Assembly (NCBI RefSeq): GCF_020889785.1
Contig: NZ_JACMYK010000008.1
Span: 61,823-125,822 of the forward strand
Reading direction: 5' to 3'
Origin: Bradyrhizobium acaciae
Lineage (GTDB): Bacteria > Pseudomonadota > Alphaproteobacteria > Rhizobiales > Xanthobacteraceae
DNA: 64,000 nt
Shown one piece after another: positions 1-8,740 of this stretch (position 1 is its first letter; every line of letters begins with the position of its first letter). A program made the translations under genes and the position numbers. A model generated the notes under the pieces. It was not told where the DNA came from. It saw only the letters and a list, made by a program, of their open reading frames with translations, and did no database searches.

Positions 1-1
1 G

Positions 2-244
2 AGCATTGCGGCGAAGACGAAGCTCCGGCGCGATGGCGCGTTTGCGGTCAATCTGTGCACGGAAGCGGTGTCTGTTCTATTTGCGGCGAGCGGCGCGCGC
101 AGCCTGTTCACCTCGGGTGCATTGCAGCGCCAGTTCCGCGATGCGCATGCGGTGAACTCGCATCTCGCCTTCAATTTCGATGCGGCTGGCACCAATTACG
201 GGCGGGTGGCTCTCGGGCTGCCGTCTGAAAACCTGACGCTTTGA
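2..244 (+). CDS. Flavin-dependent monooxygenase (acyl-CoA dehydrogenase fold), C-terminal end only
   Basis: The window opens inside this gene; about 80 codons are visible, ending in TGA at 242-244. The tail reads ...SGARSLFTSGALQR... and ends ...NYGRVALGLPSENLTL. The run of small residues followed by QRQFRDAHAVNSH is typical of the C-terminal helical domain of acyl-CoA-dehydrogenase-fold monooxygenases (group D, DszC/HpaB-like), in which His and Asn near this point line the flavin/oxygen site. These enzymes take reduced flavin from a separate reductase, and a flavin reductase gene starts only 10 nt downstream, which supports the call. The substrate cannot be told from the fragment. An ordinary acyl-CoA dehydrogenase is the main alternative. 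Confidence 0.75.
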   Translation, partial: SIAAKTKLRRDGAFAVNLCTEAVSVLFAASGARSLFTSGALQRQFRDAHAVNSHLAFNFDAAGTNYGRVALGLPSENLTL

Positions 245-254
245 GGTCAGCGGG

Positions 255-809
255 ATGTCCGACTCGCCCAAGCACCCGCCGGATCCAGCCAGTGAGCTCT
301 CGAGCGACAGCTCGACGATTGATCCTCGTGACTTCCGCAATGCGCTTGGTACGTTTGCGACCGGTGTGACGATCGTTACGGCGATGTCACTCGAAGGGCG
401 ACCGTACGGGATTACTTGCAATTCGTTTGCGTCGGTGTCGCTCAATCCGCCGCTGGTGTTGTGGAGCCTGGGGACATTTTCGCAGGGGTTGGCCACCTTC
501 CAAAATGCCAGCCATTTCACGGTCAACGTTCTTGATGCGTCGCAGCAGGCGCTGGCGATGCAATTTGCCAAATCGTCGGGTGACAAGTTCGCGGGCGTGA
601 GCTGGACACCAGGTCTCGGGAATGCGCCTGTGCTTGCCGGCGTGGTCGCAAATTTCCAATGCCGTGCTGCAAACCGCTACTATGGTGGAGATCACGTCAT
701 TTTCCTGGGCGCGGTGGAAGCTTACGCTTACAACCGGAACAGTCCGCTGTTGTTCGCGCGGGGAGGCTTTGGCAGGTTCCTGGCTGACGCTGGTGACAAG
801 GCATCATGA
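255..809 (+). CDS. Flavin reductase-like, FMN-binding protein
   Basis: The 184-residue product has the flavin-reductase-like split-barrel domain from about residue 25 (RNALGTFATGVTIVTA), then the flavin-contact segment GITCNSFASVSLNPPLVLWSL and a C-terminal GGDHVIFLGAVEAY stretch. This layout is that of HpaC/DszD-type reductases, which use NAD(P)H to reduce free FMN or FAD for a partner monooxygenase. It lies 10 nt after a monooxygenase gene and overlaps the next regulator gene by ATGA, so the three form one operon. The first 22 residues are a polar extension rich in Ser/Pro/Asp. A two-component monooxygenase system is the likely role; the substrate is unknown. Confidence 0.88.
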   Translation: MSDSPKHPPDPASELSSDSSTIDPRDFRNALGTFATGVTIVTAMSLEGRPYGITCNSFASVSLNPPLVLWSLGTFSQGLATFQNASHFTVNVLDASQQALAMQFAKSSGDKFAGVSWTPGLGNAPVLAGVVANFQCRAANRYYGGDHVIFLGAVEAYAYNRNSPLLFARGGFGRFLADAGDKAS

Positions 810-1492
810 ATCGAAAGACGCCGGGCAAGCGCGTTCGTGCCAAGCAGAGGCGACTATCAGCTGACGATCGTCGCAATGAGTTCGTCGCCAAGGCAACCGA
901 GCTCTTTGCGGAGGAAGGATTTGGCGGTGGAACGCGTGCGCTCGCTCGGAAGCTCGGTGTGACCCAGCCGCTGCTCTATCGCTACTTTCCGAGCAAGGAC
1001 GATCTCATCAAAGAGGTCTACCGCAAGGTATATCTTGAGCCCCTTGAAATCGGTTGGGAGAGGTTGCTGTCGGATCGATCGCGCCCACTCCGCGCGCGGC
1101 TTCAGGAATTCTACGAGATCTATACGGATGCGATCTTCAACCGAAAATGGCTGAGAATCTATCTCTACTCCGGCCTGAAGGGCCTCGATATCAATCGTTG
1201 GTATGTCGGCATGGTCAAGGACAAGATCCTGACCCGAATTCTCAGGGAGTGCCGCCACGACGCCGGCCTTGCGACGCAGAGCAGGCCCGGCGCCGCGGAA
1301 CTGGAGCTGGCCTGGGTGTTTCACGGCGGCATTTTCTATTATGGCGTGCGCAAGTACATCTACGAAGCGCCAGTCCTGGAAGACAAGGCGCAAATGATCA
1401 GCGATGCGCTGGATATCTTCCTCGCTGGATTCGAGAGGATGGCGGAGAGCGCGACCGATCGTCGGCGGACGCCGGTCAAGGTCGTCGGCTGA
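806..1492 (+). CDS. TetR/AcrR family transcriptional regulator
   Basis: The 228-residue product starts in an ATGA overlap with the flavin reductase stop. A basic N-terminus (KTPGKRVRAKQRR) leads into a TetR helix-turn-helix at about residues 25-75: FVAKATELFAEEGFGGGTRALARKLGVTQ then LLYRYFPSKDDLIKEVY. The C-terminal ligand domain (about 80-215) is helical and not diagnostic. Co-transcription with the monooxygenase and reductase suggests it senses their substrate or product and controls this operon, and perhaps the neighbouring genes; that is inference. The gene converges on the deacetylase-like gene, with only 6 nt between the two stops. Confidence 0.9.
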   Translation: MNRKTPGKRVRAKQRRLSADDRRNEFVAKATELFAEEGFGGGTRALARKLGVTQPLLYRYFPSKDDLIKEVYRKVYLEPLEIGWERLLSDRSRPLRARLQEFYEIYTDAIFNRKWLRIYLYSGLKGLDINRWYVGMVKDKILTRILRECRHDAGLATQSRPGAAELELAWVFHGGIFYYGVRKYIYEAPVLEDKAQMISDALDIFLAGFERMAESATDRRRTPVKVVG

Positions 1493-1498
1493 GCCGCG

Positions 1499-2374
1499 CT
1501 ACCTTGTCGCCATCTGACCCCGATACCAGTCTCCGATCTCGCTCGCCGTCATCAGCGCCACGCCGTCGTGACTGATGACGTAATCGAGCAAGGCCTCCAG
1601 GTACTTGATTCGATGCGGCACTCCCGTGATATAAGGATGCACGGAGATCGCCATGATCCGAGCGTTCTCCGCACCTTCGAGGTACAGCCGATCGAATTGG
1701 TCGGTGCAGCGCGTCAGGAACTGCTCCGATGGAAGGTGCTGTAGCGCGTGAATGACGATATCGTTGGTCTCGACGGAATAGGGAATCGTCGTCACCGTTC
1801 CGTGCGGCGTGGCGATGTCCTGAGGTAGATCGTCAATTACCCAATCGGCCACGTATTCGATTCCGTTGAGCCGCAGGAGATCGAGAGTCTCTTCAGTCTC
1901 GGTCAAGCCCGGGCTCTCCCATGACCGCGGTGGCTTACCGGTAAATCCGGCAATGGTGTCGACCGCATGCTTGATTGCATCCGCCTGGTTTTCCAGCTTG
2001 TGCATCGGACCCTGCACGAACCCATGGCCCATGAACTCGAAGCCCGCCTCTAGCGCCGCAGATGCCACGCGTGGATAGCTGTTGCAGACATTGGCGTTCG
2101 CAGCCAGCGTCACCGGTATCTTGCGATCGGTGAATGCCTTGAACTGTCGCCAGAAGCCGGCGCGCATGCCGTATTCATGCCACGACCAGTTCGGCACGTC
2201 GGGCAGCAGAGGTTGGCCCATCGGTGGGCTCAGCACGGTACGCGGCATCGCGCTCCCGATGCGCCACTCCTCGACATTGAGGATAACCCAGACGGCAAGC
2301 TTCTTGCCGTGAGGCAATGTCAGTTTCGGTCGATCGACCTGTGCCTGATAGGGAATGCGATCAGTAAAGCTCAT
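1499..2374 (-). CDS. Polysaccharide deacetylase family (PuuE/allantoinase-like) hydrolase
   Basis: The 291-residue product has a NodB-type fold signature: KKLAVWVILNVEEW near the start, PVTLAANANVCNSYPRV in the middle, and GFEFMGHGFVQGPMH, which resembles the metal-binding His segment. SWESPGLTETEETLDLL and SVHPYITGVPHR are typical of the PuuE-like subgroup, which acts on small cyclic amides or imides rather than polysaccharides. The start at 2374 is chosen because CAGGGAG lies 8 nt upstream; an upstream in-frame ATG would overlap the preceding gene. It is 16 nt downstream of the luciferase-like gene and so co-transcribed. With the molybdenum hydroxylase next door, ring hydrolysis of a heterocycle is a reasonable guess, not shown by the sequence. 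Confidence 0.8.
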   Translation of the reverse strand: MSFTDRIPYQAQVDRPKLTLPHGKKLAVWVILNVEEWRIGSAMPRTVLSPPMGQPLLPDVPNWSWHEYGMRAGFWRQFKAFTDRKIPVTLAANANVCNSYPRVASAALEAGFEFMGHGFVQGPMHKLENQADAIKHAVDTIAGFTGKPPRSWESPGLTETEETLDLLRLNGIEYVADWVIDDLPQDIATPHGTVTTIPYSVETNDIVIHALQHLPSEQFLTRCTDQFDRLYLEGAENARIMAISVHPYITGVPHRIKYLEALLDYVISHDGVALMTASEIGDWYRGQMATR

Positions 2375-2390
2375 ATCGAAACTCCCTGGA

Positions 2391-3488
2391 TCACGCCGCT
2401 GATCCGGCAGCAGCGGCATTGATCCGCGGCAGAACCTTCTCGGCCATCAGGATCATCGATTGACGGCCGAGCTCGCGGTCTTTCCAGTCCTTGCCGGCAT
2501 ACAGCAGGGTGCCGAAGGTGCCGGTCTCGTCCTGGAACGCCAGCACTTGATCGGCCACGCTTTCGGGGGTGCCGTAGATGACCAGCTTGTTGCAGATAGA
2601 CTCCAGCGTAACTTCAGCATCAGGTTGGTCGCGACGGGTCTTGAACAGTTCGAGCCGGCCGCTGCGCTTCAGCTTCGTGAACAGCTGGTGATAATAGTAG
2701 ACGTAGGGACTATCGGAGGACGTGGCATACGCCTTCGCCGTTGCGGCGTCCTTTGCCACGAACACGCTTTTGGCCACGCGCCAATTGGCGGTGTCGACGG
2801 CCCGGTTCGCACGCTCGCAACCCTCGACATATTTGGGCCAGTGACTCTTTACCCAGGCAGGCATCAGGAAGTTTGCCGAGATCGGATCCCAGCCGCGTGC
2901 GGCGGCCTCCGTGACGCCCTTTGAGAACGGTGCGACCGCGGTCACCACGATCGGCGGGTGAGGCGCCTGCAAGGGGCGAGCTACGATCCCCTGGCCGATG
3001 TCCTCGATCAGAGTTCTCTTCACTGAGACGTTCCAGTATTTGCCCTGCAGATCGTAGGGCGGCTTGCCGGCCCAGATATCAAGAACCTGATTGATCGCCT
3101 CGAGGAACATGGCATTGCGGTCGGCATCGAGATTGCCGAAAACCTCTGCGTCGGACAGCAATCCGCCGGGGCTTATGCCAAATATGAAGCGGCCATCAAG
3201 CATGTGATCAAGCATGGCGACAGATGCGGCGACCGCCGCCGGGTGAGTGTTCGGCATGTTGATGGTGCCGGTTCCAAGCTTGATCTGCTTGGTTGCGGCT
3301 GCGAGCCAGGCAATGAACGCGATGCTGGAGGTGATGTTCTCGGCTTTGTCGGTGACATGCTCGCCGACATACGCCTCGGTGAAACCGAGTTCATCCGCGA
3401 GCAGGAAGGCCTCTCGATCCTCGCGGAGCGATTGCCGCCAATCCTTGTCGAGGGGGTGGATCGGCATCGTAAAGAACCCGAGCTTCAA
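2391..3488 (-). CDS. LLM-class (bacterial luciferase-like) flavin oxidoreductase, TTG start
   Basis: The 365-residue product begins MKLGFFTMPIHPL, the standard N-terminus of this family, only if translation starts at TTG 3488. GGGAGG lies 6 nt upstream of that codon, and upstream ATG starts would add an unrelated tail. Core motifs are DELGFTEAYVGEH, IKLGTGTINMPNTHPAAVA and MLDGRFIFGISPGG. These enzymes are TIM barrels that use FMNH2 (or F420) and oxygen on small organic substrates. The gene is divergent from the molybdenum hydroxylase operon and followed by a PuuE-like hydrolase; together they suggest an oxidative degradation pathway for one compound. FMN versus F420 use is not decided by the sequence. 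Confidence 0.88.
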   Translation of the reverse strand: MKLGFFTMPIHPLDKDWRQSLREDREAFLLADELGFTEAYVGEHVTDKAENITSSIAFIAWLAAATKQIKLGTGTINMPNTHPAAVAASVAMLDHMLDGRFIFGISPGGLLSDAEVFGNLDADRNAMFLEAINQVLDIWAGKPPYDLQGKYWNVSVKRTLIEDIGQGIVARPLQAPHPPIVVTAVAPFSKGVTEAAARGWDPISANFLMPAWVKSHWPKYVEGCERANRAVDTANWRVAKSVFVAKDAATAKAYATSSDSPYVYYYHQLFTKLKRSGRLELFKTRRDQPDAEVTLESICNKLVIYGTPESVADQVLAFQDETGTFGTLLYAGKDWKDRELGRQSMILMAEKVLPRINAAAAGSAA

Positions 3489-3590
3489 GATCCGCCTCCC
3501 TGCGCGTTGAACTTTAGTTGGCAGGAAACCTGCGTCCTTCCCGAGTCGAAGACAAGCCCTGCCACACAAATAATCACTCGATAAACAAAC

Positions 3591-3620
3591 TTGACCTTTG
3601 ACGAGGGCGGCCCTCTAATC
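3591..3620 (+). promoter_or_regulatory. Candidate promoter with operator palindrome in the spacer
   Basis: TTGACC (3591-3596) and CTAATC (3615-3620) are 18 nt apart and fit a sigma-70-type promoter reading into the molybdenum hydroxylase operon. The spacer holds the perfect inverted repeat GAGGGC-G-GCCCTC (3603-3615), placed where a bound repressor would block polymerase. The region is the divergent gap between the luciferase-like gene and the FAD-subunit gene. The -10 match is only moderate. Confidence 0.45.
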
Positions 3621-3657
3621 GGGCAAACCAAAATTGGGCCCGGGAGGCCACGCCCAC

Positions 3658-4539
3658 ATGAAAGCTGTGGCTTTCGCCTACGCCCGCGCGACCAGCGTCG
3701 TGAATGCACTGGAGTTGCTTGCCGCGCACGGTGACAAGGCGAAGGTTCTGTCGGGTGGCCAGAGCCTGATGCCGGCGATGAACCTGCGACTCCTCTCCCC
3801 GGACATTCTGATCGATATCGGTGGCCTCGCCGAGTTGCGCGGTATCGCTGTGAGGGGAGACGTACTGGTCGTTGGCGCCTTGACCCGGCACGTCGACCTG
3901 CTCGGATCGCCGGAGATTGCACTGCACGCGCCGCTGTTGCGGGATGCCGTTGCCCACGTCGCCCACCCCGCAATTCGCAATCGCGGAACGATTGGCGGTA
4001 GCCTTGCTCACGCCGATCCTGCATCGGAATTGCCTGCCTGTGTTCTAGCACTTGACGCCACGATCGTTGTTCGCGGCCCGGCCGGCGAGCGCCGGATTGC
4101 GGCGACTGAATTCTTCAAGGGAATCTACGAGACGGCGCTGTCTCCGGACGAGCTGCTGGTCGCGGTCGAGGTGCCAGTCGCAGGCCAAGGCACAGCATTT
4201 TTCTTTCAGGAGTATGCCCGACGGCATGGCGATTACGCCATCGTTGGTCTTGCCGCGTGTGCTGTCGTTGCCGCCAGTAGCTTTTCGGATCTTCGGCTCG
4301 GCTTCTTTGCGGTTGGCGACAGGCCGGTACTTGCAGCGGCTGCCGGCAAGCTGATCAATGCATCGGTAACGCCGGCCTTGCTTGCGGAGGCTACGGCCGC
4401 GCTGGCCGACGAACTCGATCCGCAGGAAGACCAGCAGGCTACTGCGGCCATGCGACGACATCTCGCTGCCGCCTTGCTCCGGCGCTGTGCGGCCGCGTTG
4501 CTTGCGCGGCCCGAACTGGAAAAGGGAGCGACGAGGTGA
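3658..4539 (+). CDS. Molybdenum hydroxylase, FAD-binding medium subunit (CoxM/XdhB-like)
   Basis: The 293-residue product is the FAD subunit of a xanthine-dehydrogenase/CO-dehydrogenase-type enzyme. The FAD-binding loop AKVLSGGQSLMPAMNLR is at about residues 27-43 and the second FAD motif IRNRGTIGGSLAHADPASELP at about 105-125. It passes electrons from the 2Fe-2S subunit to the final acceptor. The ATG at 3658 follows CGGGAGG; an upstream in-frame ATG gives a non-family extension. It is the first gene of a medium-small-large operon, and its TGA overlaps the GTG start of the small subunit (GTGA). Confidence 0.93.
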   Translation: MKAVAFAYARATSVVNALELLAAHGDKAKVLSGGQSLMPAMNLRLLSPDILIDIGGLAELRGIAVRGDVLVVGALTRHVDLLGSPEIALHAPLLRDAVAHVAHPAIRNRGTIGGSLAHADPASELPACVLALDATIVVRGPAGERRIAATEFFKGIYETALSPDELLVAVEVPVAGQGTAFFFQEYARRHGDYAIVGLAACAVVAASSFSDLRLGFFAVGDRPVLAAAAGKLINASVTPALLAEATAALADELDPQEDQQATAAMRRHLAAALLRRCAAALLARPELEKGATR

Positions 4540-5021
4540 GTGCTCCGGTATCAGTCTCGCTTCTGGTCAACGGCGAACCCATCGATGCGGTTGTTTTGCC
4601 TCGGCTCAATCTCGCTGACTTCATCCGGGAGCATCTCAAGCTAACTGGAACCCACGTCGGTTGTGAGCACGGCGTCTGTGGCGCCTGCACCGTCCGGGTT
4701 GATGGCGAGATCGTTCGCTCCTGCCTGATGCTGACGGTGCAGGCGCAGGGCGCGTCAGTCGAGACGATCGAGGGGCTGTCTGATAGCGGTGAAATTGCCG
4801 ATCTTCAGGCCGCATTTCGCGAACGCAATGCTTTGCAGTGTGGCTACTGCACGCCTGGCATGCTGATGACAGCGCAGGATCTGTTGAAGCATGTGTCCAT
4901 GCCTGATCGTCCGGCGATCCGCGAGCATCTTTCCGGCAACTATTGCCGCTGCACCGGCTATCAGGCCATCGTGGACGCTGTCGAGGCGACGGCCAGGACG
5001 CGCGCGGAGCGGCGCGCATGA
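4536..5021 (+). CDS. Molybdenum hydroxylase, 2Fe-2S small subunit (CoxS-like)
   Basis: The 161-residue product has both 2Fe-2S clusters of the family. The plant-type ferredoxin motif is CEHGVCGACTV with a fourth Cys in RSCLML, and the helical domain carries CGYCTPGM with CRCTGYQ near the C-terminus. It relays electrons from the Mo site to FAD in the medium subunit. The start is GTG, overlapping the previous stop, and its own stop overlaps the ATG of the large subunit, so all three subunits are translationally coupled. The length is normal for a stand-alone small subunit. Confidence 0.95.
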   Translation: MSAPVSVSLLVNGEPIDAVVLPRLNLADFIREHLKLTGTHVGCEHGVCGACTVRVDGEIVRSCLMLTVQAQGASVETIEGLSDSGEIADLQAAFRERNALQCGYCTPGMLMTAQDLLKHVSMPDRPAIREHLSGNYCRCTGYQAIVDAVEATARTRAERRA

Positions 5022-7408
5022 CGGTGACCCGGCCGCCAGCAGGCATGCTTTCGGTGCTCGATCGCCCGAATTCCTATATCGGCAAGACGGTGCCGCGGCC
5101 GAACCTCGACAGGTTGCTGCAAGGGCGCGGACAATATGTCAGCGACCTGGAATTGCCGCGGATGGCGCACGTGGTTTTTCTAAGGTCGCCGTATGCCCAC
5201 GCCAAAATCGTGGCGATCGATGCCGACGTAGCGAAGCGCATGTCCGGTGTCATTTCCATCGTCACGGGGCGTGAACTTGAGGCTGTCATCACGCCATGGG
5301 TCGGTGTGCTCTCGCATCTGAAGGGATTGAAGTCGGCGCCGCAGCATGCGATCGCGGTCGACCGGGCCTGCTGGCAGGGTGAGGCGGTTGCCGCGATTGT
5401 GGCAACAAGCCGGGCCGCAGCGGAAGATGCCATGGAGCATATTTCCGTCGACTACGAGGAGCTCGAGGCGGTCACGGACATGCGCACGGCGCTCGATCCG
5501 GCAACGCATGTCATTCACCCCTCGCTCGGCGACAATCTTGCCTTTGAACGGACCCTCAATGCCGGCGACGTCGACCATGCGTTGTTGGGGTCCGAGGTCG
5601 TCGAGGCCGACTTCGTATTCGGTCGCCACACCGGCGTGACGCTAGAACCGCGGGCGGTCGTTGCCGACTGGAGTGCGGCCGAGGGGCGGCTCACGATCTA
5701 TCAGGGCACGCAGGCGCCTCACATGGTGCAGAACATCGCGGCCCTGCATCTCGGATTGAGGGAAGCGCAGGTCCGGGTGATCTGCAAGGACGTTGGCGGC
5801 TCGTTCGGCATCAAAGTTCATATCTACGCCGACGAGATGGCGACCTACGCGCTGTCCAAGCTGCTACGGCGGCCGATCAAGTTCGTGGCCGACCGCGTCG
5901 AGAGCTTCAACACCGATATTCACGCCCGCGATCATCGATGCAGGGGGCGGATCGGCGTCCGACCGGACGGAACGATCACGGCCTTCGAGATCGACGACCT
6001 GACCGGGATCGGTCCCTATTCGATGTATCCGCGCACCAGCGCCATCGAGGCAAATCAGGTGGTCAATCTGGTCGGTGGGCCCTATCTCACCCCGAACTAT
6101 CGGGCGCGGGCGCGGGTCGTCTTCCAGAATAAGAATGTCATGTGCCAGTACCGGGCGGTCGGACACCCGATTGCCTGTTCGGTCACCGAAGGGCTGGTTG
6201 ACCTTGCCGCAGCCAGGATCGGCATGGACCCTGTCGAGATCCGCCGGCGCAACTTGATCGCCGACGATGCCTATCCCTGTGCATCACCGTCGGGCATGAA
6301 ATTCGAGCAGCTCTCGCATCACGCCTCGTTGGCCAAGCTGCTTCAGATGATGGACTACGATGCATTGCGCGCCGAGCAAGCGGCCTTGCGCGCCAAAAAC
6401 GTTCACCGCGGTATCGGAATAGCCAGCTTCATCGAGGTGACCAATCCCAGCGCGGCCTTTTACGGCGTCGGCGGTGCGAAAATATCGTCGCAGGACGGCG
6501 TTGCGGTTCGGCTCGACGCGCAGGGGTCGGTGATCTGCCAGACCAGCATCACGGAGCAAGGACAGGGATCGGAATCGTTGACGGCTCAGATCGTGGGCAG
6601 CGTGCTCGGCGTTTCGATGGATCGGGTCCGCGTGACCTTGGGCGACACCGACAATACGCCCTACGGCGGCGGCACCTGGGCCTCGCGCGGTGCCGGCATC
6701 GGCGGCGAAGCCGCGTTGCAGGCTGCCAAGGCCTTGCGTCAGAATATCCTGGATGTCGCCGCGGCCATCCTACAATCGACGCCGGCCGAGCTCGATATCG
6801 TCACCAACAGCATCATCAATGCCGGCGACGGCGCGCCACGCATGGAGCTGAACGAGCTGGCGCGGATCGTCTATTTCCGACCGGACACCCTCCCGCCAGG
6901 TATCCAGCCTGAGTTGATGGCGACCCGCCATTTCGTTCCGCGCCAATATCCCTTTGCGTTCACCAATGGAATTCAGGCCTCCTGGCTGGAGATCGACACC
7001 GACACCGGGTTCGTGACGCTGCTGAAACATTGGGTTGTCGAAGACTGCGGCACCATCATCAATCCGCAGCTGGTCGACGAGCAGATCCGGGGCGGGGTGG
7101 TGCAGGGGCTCGGCGCAGCGTTGTTCGAGAAATGCATCTATGACGAGCGCGGTCAGCTGACCAACGCCAACATGGCGGACTACCTGGTCCCGATGTCCGG
7201 CGAGATGCCCGATATCGACATCGGTCACGTGGTGTCCCCGACGCGGGAATCGGAGTTGGGAGCCAAGGGAGCGGGTGAGGCGGGTACGGCTGGTGCGGCA
7301 GCTGCGGTTGCCAACGCGGTTAACGACGCGCTCCGTCCGTTTGGCACAAAAATTACCGAGATTCCGCTGACGCCTCAGGTTATCCTGACGGCCTTGGGAC
7401 GAATCTGA
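5018..7408 (+). CDS. Molybdenum hydroxylase, molybdopterin-binding large subunit
   Basis: The 796-residue product is the catalytic Mo-MCD subunit of an aldehyde oxidase/xanthine dehydrogenase family enzyme. Visible marks are IGKTVPRPNLDRLLQGRGQY at the start of the a/b hammerhead domain, VICKDVGGSFGIKVH, the substrate loop QYRAVGHP, YGGGTWASRGAG and the C-terminal GAKGAGEAGTAGAAAA, which carries the catalytic Glu. It lacks the AYRCSFR loop of true CO dehydrogenase and also departs from the common AYRGAGRP form (Gly-Ala-Gly-Arg replaced by Ala-Val-Gly-His). CO oxidation is therefore unlikely, and hydroxylation of an aromatic N-heterocycle or aldehyde is more likely. The start is in an ATGA overlap. 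Confidence 0.93.
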   Translation: MTVTRPPAGMLSVLDRPNSYIGKTVPRPNLDRLLQGRGQYVSDLELPRMAHVVFLRSPYAHAKIVAIDADVAKRMSGVISIVTGRELEAVITPWVGVLSHLKGLKSAPQHAIAVDRACWQGEAVAAIVATSRAAAEDAMEHISVDYEELEAVTDMRTALDPATHVIHPSLGDNLAFERTLNAGDVDHALLGSEVVEADFVFGRHTGVTLEPRAVVADWSAAEGRLTIYQGTQAPHMVQNIAALHLGLREAQVRVICKDVGGSFGIKVHIYADEMATYALSKLLRRPIKFVADRVESFNTDIHARDHRCRGRIGVRPDGTITAFEIDDLTGIGPYSMYPRTSAIEANQVVNLVGGPYLTPNYRARARVVFQNKNVMCQYRAVGHPIACSVTEGLVDLAAARIGMDPVEIRRRNLIADDAYPCASPSGMKFEQLSHHASLAKLLQMMDYDALRAEQAALRAKNVHRGIGIASFIEVTNPSAAFYGVGGAKISSQDGVAVRLDAQGSVICQTSITEQGQGSESLTAQIVGSVLGVSMDRVRVTLGDTDNTPYGGGTWASRGAGIGGEAALQAAKALRQNILDVAAAILQSTPAELDIVTNSIINAGDGAPRMELNELARIVYFRPDTLPPGIQPELMATRHFVPRQYPFAFTNGIQASWLEIDTDTGFVTLLKHWVVEDCGTIINPQLVDEQIRGGVVQGLGAALFEKCIYDERGQLTNANMADYLVPMSGEMPDIDIGHVVSPTRESELGAKGAGEAGTAGAAAAVANAVNDALRPFGTKITEIPLTPQVILTALGRI

Positions 7409-7476
7409 GGTGGAGACGTTCCGGGCAAAGACAATACGATAAGCAAAACACAGACAGTTCTTGGGGAGGAATAGTC

Positions 7477-8730
7477 ATGACGAAGAAGGTCACTAAAGCT
7501 GGATCGATATCGCGGCGTCGTCTGCTGACGACGGCAAGCGCCGGCGCCGTTCTTGCCGTCTCGCCGTTTCGCATCAATCTGCTGCAGGCCGAGGAGGCGC
7601 CCATCAAGATCGGCTTCCCCGTTCCCTTGACCGGACCGTATGGCGCCGAGGCCCAAGACCAGGTGCGGGCGGGCCAGCTCGCCGTTGCCCAATTCAATGA
7701 TGCCGGTGGTCTCAACGGCCGCAAGGCCGAGCTCGTCGTGCGCGACGACAAGCTCAATCCGGGCGAGGCGGCGACGCGGACGTTGGAGCTGGTCGAGAAG
7801 GAGAAGGTGAATTTCGTCGTCGGCAGCCTGTCCGCGGCGGTTCAGCTCGCGATCAATAACGTCACCAAAGAGCGCGGCGTCATCTTCAATTCGATCAGCC
7901 AGTCCGATGCCATCAACGAGGCGGCGGACTTCAGCAAATACACATTCCATGAAGCGTTGAACCCGCACATGACGTCGGGCGCGGTCGGTCGCTACGCCTT
8001 CACCAAATTCGGCAAGAAGGTTGCGTTTCTGACGGCAGATTACGCTTATGGCCACGAAATGGTTCGCGGCTTCCTCGAGGTCGGCAAGGAGTTCAACATC
8101 GAGAACCTCGGTGACATCCGTCATCCGCTGGGAACGACCGACTTCTCCACTTTGCTGCCCCGTCTCCAGGCGCTGAAGCCCGACATTCTCTGCATCAGCA
8201 ATTTCGGCCGCGACCAGCAAATCGCGCTGAAGCAGGCGACCGACTTCGGCATCAAGAAATCGATCCAGATCATTGCACCGCTGCTCTCGCATGCCAGCCG
8301 CGTCGCAGCCGGGCCTCAGGCATTCGAAGGCGTTGTCGGCGGCTGCTCGTTCTATTGGGGCATCGAGGATAAATTCGCCTCGACCAAGACGTTCAACGAA
8401 GCATTCCGCAAGATGTATGACGGCAAGCTTCCGACCGATTACGGCGCGCTCGGCTATGGTGGCGTTCGGGCCGTGCTCGAGGCGGTCAAGGGAGCCGGCA
8501 GCGTCGAGACCGATAAGGTCGTCGCTGCGCTGGAGGCGCTGAAGTACGACTACTACAAGGGACCGCAGTATTATCGCAAATGCGACCACCAGTCGGTGCA
8601 GTCGGTGCTCGTGATCAAGTCGAAGTCCAAGGACATGAAGAACGAGTCCGATGTGTTCGAGGTCCTGTCGACCGAAGAACCCAATGAGAAGTACCTGCGT
8701 TCGTGCGAGGCGCTCGGTCATAAGAGCTGA
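7477..8730 (+). CDS. Branched-chain amino acid type ABC transporter, substrate-binding protein
   Basis: The 417-residue product has an N-terminal signal with SRRRLLTTASAGAVLAV (about residues 12-28), which looks twin-arginine-like, and then a LivK-type periplasmic binding fold (IKIGFPVPLTGPYGAEAQDQV...GGLNGRKAELVVRDD). The strong ribosome site GGGGAGGA precedes the ATG. The gene follows the Mo hydroxylase after 68 nt and leads a complete Liv set. Such binding proteins often carry aromatic acids, amides or heterocycles rather than amino acids, so it probably imports the substrate of the adjoining oxidation pathway (inference). Confidence 0.92.
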   Translation: MTKKVTKAGSISRRRLLTTASAGAVLAVSPFRINLLQAEEAPIKIGFPVPLTGPYGAEAQDQVRAGQLAVAQFNDAGGLNGRKAELVVRDDKLNPGEAATRTLELVEKEKVNFVVGSLSAAVQLAINNVTKERGVIFNSISQSDAINEAADFSKYTFHEALNPHMTSGAVGRYAFTKFGKKVAFLTADYAYGHEMVRGFLEVGKEFNIENLGDIRHPLGTTDFSTLLPRLQALKPDILCISNFGRDQQIALKQATDFGIKKSIQIIAPLLSHASRVAAGPQAFEGVVGGCSFYWGIEDKFASTKTFNEAFRKMYDGKLPTDYGALGYGGVRAVLEAVKGAGSVETDKVVAALEALKYDYYKGPQYYRKCDHQSVQSVLVIKSKSKDMKNESDVFEVLSTEEPNEKYLRSCEALGHKS

Positions 8731-8740
8731 GCCATGCGCC

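Noticed and set aside
5018..7408. True aerobic CO dehydrogenase (CoxL)
   Set aside because: The required AYRCSFR active-site loop is absent and no cox accessory genes are adjacent.
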